The notes below the pieces were generated by a model. The model did not search any database. It saw only the letters and a program-made list of their open reading frames with translations, and was not told the origin of the DNA. Made by a program: the position numbers and the translations under genes. Below are positions 1-5,962 of a stretch of 7,081 bases of DNA, in pieces. The stretch comes from Alphaproteobacteria bacterium (GTDB lineage: Bacteria; Pseudomonadota; Alphaproteobacteria; JAGOMX01): the NCBI GenBank assembly GCA_016742295.1, contig JACVCA010000059.1, positions 1-7,081 of the forward strand, given 5' to 3'. Each line of letters begins with the position of its first letter. Within the stretch, counting starts at the first letter, position 1.

Positions 1-1
1 A

Positions 2-277
2 CGATACAATGCTGTGTTTAATACTCTTCCACTTAAAAGTGCACAGGTTTATCCATTCTACGATGTTGGAAAAGTGTGGCAGCGGAAGCATGGAGAGAAT
101 AACAGAGATGCTAGTGCAGCCTCAGCAGGGTTTGGTACACGCTTGACCACCTTAAAGTTTCTAGGAATTGACCTTGAACTTGCCAAGCCACTTACTCGCG
201 GGGTTGAAGAGCGAATTCTTAAAGGCAAGCACAAGAAGCCTTGGCGTTTCTATTTTAAGGTAGCAACTCAATTTTAA
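2..277 (+). CDS. ShlB/FhaC/HecB-type two-partner secretion transporter, C-terminal fragment (5' end outside window)
   Basis: This is the end of an outer-membrane TpsB transporter, the class that exports a large hemolysin or adhesin (TpsA) and may activate it. The frame is open from base 2 to the TAA at 275-277, so 91 C-terminal residues are visible, against a family length of about 550-600. The GTG at position 14 is not a start, because the reading continues upstream in frame (R-Y-N-A). The family signature is clear: 'PFYDVGKVWQ' (a late barrel strand), 'ASAGFGTRL', then 'GIDLELAKPLTR' and 'KPWRFYFKVATQF'. The protein ends in a C-terminal phenylalanine on an alternating hydrophobic/aromatic strand, the usual BAM-recognised signal of outer-membrane barrels. 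The POTRA domains and signal peptide would lie upstream. No TpsA substrate gene follows within the window, so the partner is either upstream or elsewhere. The exact substrate class cannot be told from this fragment. Confidence 0.87.
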   Translation, partial: RYNAVFNTLPLKSAQVYPFYDVGKVWQRKHGENNRDASAASAGFGTRLTTLKFLGIDLELAKPLTRGVEERILKGKHKKPWRFYFKVATQF

Positions 278-345
278 CCCTAATGTAGAAGGGCTGTGTT
301 ATTTAAAGGAAAGCATAGACCTGAAAAACCTTCATTATTTGTTAC

Positions 346-366
346 GGATAGGTGAGAACCTCATCC
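346..366 (+). other. Hairpin with GNRA tetraloop, possible transcript 3' end or leader structure
   Basis: GGAT (346-349) plus AGGT (350-353) pair with ACCT (358-361) and ATCC (363-366). The loop is GAGA, a GNRA tetraloop, and there is one bulged C at 362. This makes an 8-bp stem in an otherwise AT-rich gap. No T-tract follows directly, so it is not a textbook intrinsic terminator. It could protect the 3' end of the upstream transcript or form part of an RNA leader. The pairing is seen in the sequence; the function is inference. Confidence 0.4.
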
Positions 367-432
367 TGAATGGTAGATATATCTAATTTATGAAATTTAA
401 AGTTAAGCCCTAATTTTAGGTGCTTAGTCTTA

Positions 433-477
433 AACCTAATGCTACACTCTTTTTGTAAGAATGTATTATATTAGGTT
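433..477 (+). promoter_or_regulatory. Candidate emrAB promoter inside an inverted repeat
   Basis: A -10-like TATTAT at 464-469 lies 17 bp downstream of a weak -35-like GCTACA at 441-446, which matches TTGACA at only three positions. Transcription would begin near 476 and give a leader of about 10 nt before the emrA ATG at 486. The element is flanked by perfect 8-bp inverted arms, AACCTAAT (433-440) and ATTAGGTT (470-477), placed immediately outside the two hexamers. That is a plausible arrangement for a repressor operator. The repeat is seen directly; the promoter assignment is tentative. Confidence 0.33.
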
Positions 478-485
478 AAATCAAA

Positions 486-1523
486 ATGAAAATGACACAC
501 ATCAGATTACTTGCAGGTGGGGGTATCCTTATCCTACTTCTACTTGCAGGAGTATGGTGGCTAAAAGCGCGACATTATGAATCTACTGATGACGCTTACA
601 CTCAAAATGATATCTCTCTTATAAGTTCTCAAGTATCCGGTTCTGTGGCTAAAATTGCAGTGGCTGATAACCAAATCGTTAAGGTTGGTGATGTTCTGGT
701 TAGAATTGATAACAGGGATTTTAAATCACTTGTTAGTCAAGCTTTAGCAGCTTTAGCAGAACAAGAGGCAGCTTTAGAAAATGCCAAGCATAAACTTGAG
801 CTGCAACAGACTCTTATTTGTCAGAGTCAAGCTAACCTCGAGAAAGCTAAAGTTATGTTTCATCAGACTCATAAAGATGCATTCCGATCTAAACGCCTTT
901 ATGCAGGCCGTGCGATTAGTCAGCAAAGTGCAGAAAGAAGCGAAGTTGATTTTTTGAATGCAAAAGCAGATTTAGAAAGTCTTAAGGCAGAGCTTAAAAG
1001 TAAGATTATGGAAACCAAAATCTTAAAAGCAAGCCACAATGAAGTGCAAGCGAAAGTAAAACAAGCCCAAGTAAAGTTAAGGCTTGCGAAAAGTGATTTA
1101 GAGCACACCGTGATACGTTCACCTATTGACGGGGTTGTTGGGAATAAAAGTGTTCAGCTTGGCCAATATGTCCGTGTTGGCGCTCCAATGCTTTCAATCG
1201 TACCCCTTAATTCTACTTATGTAGTTGCTAATTTTAAAGAAACTCAAATTGGTAAAATGAAAACTGGTCAAAAGGTAAAGTTACATATTGATGCTTTTCC
1301 AGAGCATTATTTTAAAGGTAAAATTGATAGCATTTCGCCTGCGACTGGCTCAAAATTTAGTCTTTTACCCCCTGATAATGCAACAGGAAATTTTACGAAG
1401 ATAGTACAACGCATTCCGGTGAAAATTCTTATCCATACGGATAAACCACTTGAACCAACCTTACGTAGCGGGCTTTCTGTTTATGTTTCTGTGAATTTAC
1501 AGTCGGTTCTTAAAGAGAAATAA
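486..1523 (+). CDS. emrA: EmrA/HlyD-family membrane fusion protein (periplasmic adaptor of a multidrug efflux pump)
   Basis: This 345-residue protein should anchor in the inner membrane and bridge the EmrB transporter to a TolC-type channel. Residues 1-8 are cytoplasmic and 9-26 form a single hydrophobic anchor rich in Gly and Leu. 'STDDAYTQNDISLISSQVSG' at 33-52 is the hallmark EmrA start of the lipoyl half-motif, completed by 'VKVGDVLVRIDNRD'. Residues about 80-205 are rich in Ala, Lys, Glu and Gln and form the coiled-coil hairpin. The second lipoyl half is 'HTVIRSPIDGVVG' (207-219), followed by the beta-barrel part with 'GQYVRVGAPMLSIVP' and 'ANFKETQIGKMKTGQKV'. The C-terminal part carries 'RIPVKILI' and 'LRSGLSVYVSVN'. 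Length and domain order fit full-length EmrA. The ATG at 486 lies just before the anchor; the upstream ribosome binding site is weak (AGG at 473-475), and ATG 492 is two codons on. The gene is 2 bp upstream of emrB. The pump's substrate cannot be deduced. Confidence 0.93.
   Translation: MKMTHIRLLAGGGILILLLLAGVWWLKARHYESTDDAYTQNDISLISSQVSGSVAKIAVADNQIVKVGDVLVRIDNRDFKSLVSQALAALAEQEAALENAKHKLELQQTLICQSQANLEKAKVMFHQTHKDAFRSKRLYAGRAISQQSAERSEVDFLNAKADLESLKAELKSKIMETKILKASHNEVQAKVKQAQVKLRLAKSDLEHTVIRSPIDGVVGNKSVQLGQYVRVGAPMLSIVPLNSTYVVANFKETQIGKMKTGQKVKLHIDAFPEHYFKGKIDSISPATGSKFSLLPPDNATGNFTKIVQRIPVKILIHTDKPLEPTLRSGLSVYVSVNLQSVLKEK
1512..1517 (+). promoter_or_regulatory. Ribosome binding site of emrB
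   Basis: AAAGAG lies inside the last codons of emrA, 8 nt before the TTG at 1526. It is a weak Shine-Dalgarno match. It supports the TTG start and, with only 2 bp between the genes, suggests translational coupling. Confidence 0.45.
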
Positions 1524-1525
1524 CT

Positions 1526-3103
1526 TTGGAACGGTCTTTACCTCAAAGTTCTAACATAGAGCAAAACCTTAAAGCAGCAAGCCTTAAAGAGTGGATAGCT
1601 TTTTCCTGTATGGTTTTCGGCATGTTTATGGCGATTTTAGATATTCAAATTGTTGCAAGTTCATTGAGTGAAATACAAGCCGGACTTTCAGCAAGTGTCG
1701 ATGAAATTGGGTGGGTCCAAACAGCTTATCTGATTGCTGAAGTCATTATGATTCCTTTATCTGGGTTTTTATCGCGGTTACTCTCAACACGGATTCTTTT
1801 TGTGTGTTCGGTTGTGGGGTTCACGTGCATGAGTGTAGCATGCGCATGTGCTTGGAGCATTGAGTCCATGATCGTATTTAGGGCATTGCAGGGTTTTATT
1901 GGCGGTGCAATGATTCCCACCGTTTTTTCAGCCAGTTTTACTATGTTTGGTAATAATCAACGAGCAGTAGCTTCAATAATGGTTGGGTTAATCGCCACAA
2001 TGGCGCCCACTTTAGGTCCTACTTTAGGTGGTTATTTAACTCAGGTTTTCTCTTGGCATTGGCTGTTTTTAATTAATTTAGTGCCAGGGTGTTTTGTGGC
2101 GGTTTCAGTTTGGGAGCTTGTTCATATTGATAAACCTGATTTTTCTCTTATTAAGAGATTTGATTTCCTTGGACTTGCTCTGATGGCTATTTTCCTTGGG
2201 AGTTTACAATTTGTCCTTGAAGAAGGTTCACGTAAAAATTGGTTTGAAGATGACCTTATCGTATTAAATGCCTTCATCAGTAGCATTTCAGCCTTATTTT
2301 TTGGGATAAGGATGTTAACTTATCAATATCCAATTGTAGATCTCCGAGCTTATAAAGATCGAAATTTTTCAGTCGGATCTTTATATAGTTTTATTATTGG
2401 AGTTGGGCTTTATGGATCTGTTTATCTTATGCCGCTATTTTTGGCACGTATTAGAGGCTATAATAGTCTCCAAATTGGTCAACTCATGATGATTACTGGC
2501 TTATTCCAATTTTTATCAGCCCCTATTGCAGGGCTCTTATCAAAAAAATTAGAACCTCGCATCATGCTTGTAATTGGACTTATTTGTTTTGCTGTCGGTT
2601 TACATTTCAATTCGCTTCTTACGGCAGACTCTAGTTTTTGGGAGTTGTTTCCACCCCAAGCTATACGTGGCTTTTCACTTATGTTCTGTTTTATTCCTAT
2701 CAATAATCTTGCGTTAGGCACTTTGCCGCCCAATCAATTAAAAAATGCCAGCGGTCTTTATAATCTTATGCGTAATTTAGGAGGGGCGTTAGGGCTTGCT
2801 GTTCTCAATACTTTTATAAGAGATCGAACAGCCCTGCATTATTCGCGTATGGCTGACTATCTTTCACCTGCAAATCCAGTTTTTCAAGAAACATTATTAG
2901 GTCTTGCAGAAAAACTTACAGATGTTATACCAGGTTTAGAAGACTTAGGGGCGCTTAAGGTGGTTTTCTCTTTAGCGCAACGCCAGTCTCTTATTATAGC
3001 ATTCAACGATGCTTTTCTTCTCGTTTCAAGCTTTTTTTTATGTTCAATTTTTTTTATGCCACTTATACGAAAGCCAAAATTTAAAGTTGAAGAGGCACAC
3101 TAG
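1526..3103 (+). CDS. emrB: EmrB/QacA-type DHA2 major facilitator multidrug exporter
   Basis: This is a 525-residue inner-membrane drug:proton antiporter, the length expected for 14-helix DHA2 transporters. Family signatures include 'AILDIQIVASSLSEI' (36-50, the first-helix motif D1), 'IGWVQTAYLIAEVIMIPLSG' (61-80), 'GFLSRLLSTR' (80-89, the motif A loop) and 'FRALQGFIGGAMIP' (118-131). Motif C, 'APTLGPTLGGYL' (160-171), marks antiporters. 'WHWLFLINLVPG' (177-188) follows, and 'GLYNLMRNLGGALGLAV' (410-426) lies in the C-terminal half. The long periplasmic segment before the last helix ('ALHYSRMADYLSPANPVFQ') is typical of EmrB. The TTG start keeps the whole first helix; the next in-frame ATG, codon 29, would cut into it. 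A weak AAAGAG site at 1512-1517 supports TTG. The 2-bp spacing from emrA shows an operon. No TolC homologue is present here, so the outer-membrane partner must be encoded elsewhere. Confidence 0.93.
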   Translation: MERSLPQSSNIEQNLKAASLKEWIAFSCMVFGMFMAILDIQIVASSLSEIQAGLSASVDEIGWVQTAYLIAEVIMIPLSGFLSRLLSTRILFVCSVVGFTCMSVACACAWSIESMIVFRALQGFIGGAMIPTVFSASFTMFGNNQRAVASIMVGLIATMAPTLGPTLGGYLTQVFSWHWLFLINLVPGCFVAVSVWELVHIDKPDFSLIKRFDFLGLALMAIFLGSLQFVLEEGSRKNWFEDDLIVLNAFISSISALFFGIRMLTYQYPIVDLRAYKDRNFSVGSLYSFIIGVGLYGSVYLMPLFLARIRGYNSLQIGQLMMITGLFQFLSAPIAGLLSKKLEPRIMLVIGLICFAVGLHFNSLLTADSSFWELFPPQAIRGFSLMFCFIPINNLALGTLPPNQLKNASGLYNLMRNLGGALGLAVLNTFIRDRTALHYSRMADYLSPANPVFQETLLGLAEKLTDVIPGLEDLGALKVVFSLAQRQSLIIAFNDAFLLVSSFFLCSIFFMPLIRKPKFKVEEAH

Positions 3104-3158
3104 CATTAGTGAAATGAAGATTATTTTCATGTAGTTAAATTTTATGATAAGGAGTAGC

Positions 3159-3176
3159 ATGGTAGAAGTAGCTTGA
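3159..3176 (+). other. Five-codon ORF (M-V-E-V-A-stop) with consensus Shine-Dalgarno
   Basis: ATG at 3159-3161 is followed by four sense codons and TGA at 3174-3176. AAGGAG at 3149-3154 lies 4 nt upstream, which is closer to consensus than the site in front of asmA itself. The TGA ends 13 nt before the asmA ATG and overlaps the start of the asmA ribosome binding area, so translation here could influence asmA initiation. It may equally be chance. It is not a coding gene in the usual sense. Confidence 0.3.
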
Positions 3177-3183
3177 AGAGAGG
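3177..3183 (+). promoter_or_regulatory. Ribosome binding site of asmA
   Basis: AGAGAGG ends 6 nt before the ATG at 3190. The spacing and purine content are good and fix the start immediately before the N-terminal membrane anchor. Confidence 0.7.
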
Positions 3184-3189
3184 TTTAAA

Positions 3190-5928
3190 ATGAGAAAAAT
3201 TCTTTATTCAGTCTTGGGTATTTGTGTCTTTTTGCTAGGTATTGCAGCAATTGGACCTGCTTTTATGAATTGGAATCAGTATAAGCCTTTGCTTCAAGAT
3301 CAAGCACGCACTTATTTAGGCCGCGATCTTAAGATTGAGGGAGATATTAAAGTTGTTCTCCTGCCCTATCCTTCAGTCTCAATTCAAGATATTTGGCTCT
3401 CAAATGCATCTGCAGCAAGTACTCCAAATATGGTTAGACTTAAAGAAGTTTCAGCTTCGATTGGTTTATTTGCACTCTTAAAAAGGCAAATTGTTGTGAA
3501 TCATCTCACATTTATTAAACTTGAAGTAGGACTCGAAAAATTTGCTAATGGAACCACAAATTGGGATTTTTTAGCAAAAATACTTGAACAAGAAAAACCA
3601 ATAAAACATGCGGATAAAATGCAGTCAGAAAGTAAAGAGTCCTATAGTCCCTCAATTCAATTAAATCGTATAGATATACGTCATGCTAAAATTACCTACC
3701 GAGAAGGTAAATCAATCACAGAAATAAAAGGATTAAATACGCAACTAGAATCTCATTCGCTTCAAGGTCCATTTAAAGCAAATGGAAGTTTAATCTACGA
3801 ACAACTTCCTCTTAGTTTTAAAGCCAAGATAGGTGAATTCAAAGACTCGCAGCCGCTTAAAATTCAAGCGGAGATACAACAGGGCCTTCATAAGGTGGGC
3901 TTTGCAGGCCAGCTTGACCGTCTTAAGATGCAACTTAATGGCAATCTTCATACGCTTTTTGATGGTAAGGCTGTAGTCCCTTTTGAGTCTCCCTTGAGCC
4001 ATCTTATTACGCTTGAAAGTACACTTGAAGTTAATCCAAAGCATATTTTACTCGAAAATCTAAATCTTACTTTGGGGGAGGCTAAAGCTCAGGGTCGTGG
4101 AGTATTAGACCTGGAAGGAAATCAAGGTTATCAGCTGCAATTAAAGGGGCTTCCTGGAAGTACTTCTTTAACTACCAAAGGATTGCTTGCGAATATGAAT
4201 CCTTTTCAAGGTAATTTTGAAGTGATGTGTGAAGATTTAAGATTATTTTTAAAATGGGCGAACGTTGATATCAAATCCTTATCTCCTGTCCTTAAAGGTA
4301 AAATGTCATTGAAGACATCTTTAAAAGCTTCTGTAAATCAAGTCCAGTTATCCAGCTTGGCTTTGAATCTTGGTGAACATCAGGCGACTGGAAATGTTAA
4401 CTGGCAGGGTAAAAATTTAGACCTCAATCTCCAAACACGTAATCTTAAACCTTGGCTGCTTTTGGCAGGTATGAAAGAGGCTTATGATCTTGGAGCCGTA
4501 ACTTTAAAAGCTAAGTTAGAAGGTGATATTAAACACTTGAAATTTAATTCACAATTGAATCTTTCTGGTGGTACGGTCAATTTTCAGGGTTATCTAAGGG
4601 AACTTACGGAAGCCTTAAGCTATAGTTTGGATATTGGAATAGCTCACACTAATCTCAATACACTTTTTCAAGGATTGCAAATCGATACCGCTTTTCTTAG
4701 GCTTGGAGGTAGCAAGATTGCCGGACATCTGGAAGGTAATGCCGAGAAAATCAATATTACTAGCTTAAAAGCGAGTTTAACCCCCCAAGGATCAGCAGTT
4801 ACAATTGCAGGGAGTGCTTTGGTTGACCTTAGTCAACAAAGGCCTAAGGTAAATGCTATTTTAACTTTAGGACCTGTAATTATTGATCACTTTCTTCCCA
4901 CCACCAGTAGTAATGCAGGGCACTCACAAACAAATGGCCGAGGGAAGAGCTTCCCAGGTGCACCTGCCCATAGATGGTCTCAAGAACAAATTGATTTCTC
5001 AGGCTTACAGGTTGCTGATATCCAATTGAAATTGCAAGTAGCGTCTTTGAAATATAAAGTTTACTATATCCAACCTTTCTCTCTTACAGCTGAATTACTG
5101 AATGGTGTATTATCAATTCCAACGATGACAGGCGGAATCTTTGGCGGACAATTTAAGAGTACAGCTCTTGTCTCAAGCCAAAATTTGCCTTCTTTGCAGA
5201 CAACGGTAAATCTAAAAAATGCTAATCTGCAAACTCTTTTGGCGTCTTCTCCAGATTTAAATATTCGAGGAGGTCAAGTCAATATGGATCTTAGACTTTC
5301 AAGTCGGGGTAAAAGCAGCCAAGATTTAGTATCACAACTTGAAGGATATTTATCTTTGCTAGCTGAAAAAGGTGCATTTGAAGGATTTGATTTACATGCT
5401 TTGGCAAAGAATTTAAAGAGGGCTGGATCAGTTGATGGACTAGCTAATTTATTTGGCGCTAGTATGTCGGGTGGGCGAACTTTATTTGATACTTTTAAAA
5501 CCACTTTTAAGATAAAAAATGGTGTTGCTCGCACTGATGATATTTCATTAGTTTCTTCTGCTGCTACTGCAACTGGCAAAGGCTTCATAGACCTTCCGAA
5601 GTGGTTTATGGATATTAGTGCAGATATAAAACTAGTTGATTTTCCAAAGTTGCCACCATTTAAATTCTTTTTGCGTGGACCTCTTGATACTCCCCAGCAT
5701 GAGATCAACAAAGAGAATCTTGTGCCTACATTTCTGGAGATGTTTAGTGGAAAAACTATTAATAAACTTCTTAAGAAAGCGACAGGACTTTCCATTCCAG
5801 GCCATGATGATGGAAAAGAAGAGAGTGCTGATCTTCAAGAACACTCTGAAAAAAAACAGAATAAAAAAGATTCTGCTATAAAACCTGAAAAAGTGCTTAA
5901 AGATGTGTTCAAAGGCTTATTTAAATAA
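3190..5928 (+). CDS. asmA: AsmA-family inner-membrane/periplasmic protein
   Basis: This 912-residue protein belongs to the AsmA-like family, whose members are anchored in the inner membrane, extend into the periplasm and are linked to phospholipid transport and outer-membrane integrity. Residues 5-25 form the N-terminal anchor, followed by 'NWNQYKPLLQDQA' (27-39), 'GRDLKIEGDIKV' (44-55) and 'GTTNWDF' (121-127), the standard AsmA N-domain. A long middle of repeated beta-strand sequence with many L-x-L and G-x-L patterns fits the beta-groove fold. The C-terminal AsmA domain carries 'RWSQEQIDFSGL' (595-606), 'GGIFGGQF' (648-655), 'GAFEGFDLHALAKNL' (728-742) and 'LPPFKFFLRGPLDTPQ' (821-836). The form resembles alphaproteobacterial AsmA more than the shorter enterobacterial protein. 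The last 42 residues (871-912) are a charged Lys/Glu-rich tail ending in 'VLKDVFKGLFK'. The gene lies 86 bp after emrB and 34 bp before the next gene, so it may share a transcript with the latter. The precise cargo is unknown. Confidence 0.9.
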   Translation: MRKILYSVLGICVFLLGIAAIGPAFMNWNQYKPLLQDQARTYLGRDLKIEGDIKVVLLPYPSVSIQDIWLSNASAASTPNMVRLKEVSASIGLFALLKRQIVVNHLTFIKLEVGLEKFANGTTNWDFLAKILEQEKPIKHADKMQSESKESYSPSIQLNRIDIRHAKITYREGKSITEIKGLNTQLESHSLQGPFKANGSLIYEQLPLSFKAKIGEFKDSQPLKIQAEIQQGLHKVGFAGQLDRLKMQLNGNLHTLFDGKAVVPFESPLSHLITLESTLEVNPKHILLENLNLTLGEAKAQGRGVLDLEGNQGYQLQLKGLPGSTSLTTKGLLANMNPFQGNFEVMCEDLRLFLKWANVDIKSLSPVLKGKMSLKTSLKASVNQVQLSSLALNLGEHQATGNVNWQGKNLDLNLQTRNLKPWLLLAGMKEAYDLGAVTLKAKLEGDIKHLKFNSQLNLSGGTVNFQGYLRELTEALSYSLDIGIAHTNLNTLFQGLQIDTAFLRLGGSKIAGHLEGNAEKINITSLKASLTPQGSAVTIAGSALVDLSQQRPKVNAILTLGPVIIDHFLPTTSSNAGHSQTNGRGKSFPGAPAHRWSQEQIDFSGLQVADIQLKLQVASLKYKVYYIQPFSLTAELLNGVLSIPTMTGGIFGGQFKSTALVSSQNLPSLQTTVNLKNANLQTLLASSPDLNIRGGQVNMDLRLSSRGKSSQDLVSQLEGYLSLLAEKGAFEGFDLHALAKNLKRAGSVDGLANLFGASMSGGRTLFDTFKTTFKIKNGVARTDDISLVSSAATATGKGFIDLPKWFMDISADIKLVDFPKLPPFKFFLRGPLDTPQHEINKENLVPTFLEMFSGKTINKLLKKATGLSIPGHDDGKEESADLQEHSEKKQNKKDSAIKPEKVLKDVFKGLFK

Positions 5929-5947
5929 ACCCCCTCATGTTCAAAAT

Positions 5948-5958
5948 AAAGGAAAAGG
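5948..5958 (+). promoter_or_regulatory. Purine-rich ribosome binding site that decides the start of the iron-permease-family gene
   Basis: AAAGGAAAAGG contains two overlapping Shine-Dalgarno options, AAAGGA (9 nt from the TTG at 5963) and AAAGG (4 nt from it). It lies after the asmA stop, and no comparable site precedes the in-frame ATG at 5903. It therefore supports TTG 5963 as the true start. Confidence 0.6.
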
Positions 5959-5962
5959 TACT

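Larger units (their letters stand above)
278..485. other. Intergenic region between the TpsB transporter and emrA
   Basis: This 208-bp AT-rich gap carries no credible coding frame. It holds a strong small hairpin at 346-366, a perfect 12-bp palindrome at 374-385, a short inverted repeat at 409-420, and the presumed emrA promoter bracketed by an inverted repeat at 433-440 and 470-477. The hexamer CCTAAT occurs at 279-284, 409-414 and 435-440, and its complement ATTAGG at 470-475. I see no classical intrinsic terminator (stable stem followed by a run of T) for the upstream gene. Confidence 0.6.
3104..3189. other. Intergenic region between emrB and asmA
   Basis: This 86-bp gap holds a -10-like TATGAT at 3143-3148 (five of six consensus positions) with no convincing -35, then a consensus AAGGAG followed by a five-codon ORF at 3159-3176, then the asmA ribosome binding site. 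A 5-bp inverted repeat (TGAAA near 3110, TTTCA near 3129) is too weak for a terminator. Transcription could read through from emrB or restart here. Confidence 0.4.

Noticed and set aside
278..293. CCCT/AGGG hairpin straight after the TpsB stop
   Set aside because: Only 4 bp of stem with an 8-nt loop and no T-tract, so not a terminator.
741..758. Tandem 9-bp repeat GCTTTAGCA in emrA
   Set aside because: It encodes Ala-Leu-Ala twice within the coiled-coil hairpin, where such repeats are expected; no sign of a separate function.
920..1108. Minus-strand open frame within emrA
   Set aside because: Antisense to the conserved coiled coil, with no ribosome binding site or family resemblance.
2479..2733. 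Minus-strand open frame within emrB
   Set aside because: Antisense to conserved transporter helices; the translation has no domain features.
5274..5795. Long minus-strand open frame (173 codons) opposite the end of asmA
   Set aside because: It lies wholly antisense to a well-supported conserved domain, has low-complexity Ser/Lys-rich translation and no recognisable family; it is a shadow of asmA.
5903..5962. In-frame ATG at 5903 as start of the iron-permease-family gene
   Set aside because: It would overlap asmA, lacks a good ribosome binding site and adds 20 residues unlike the family, while TTG 5963 has a strong purine-rich site.
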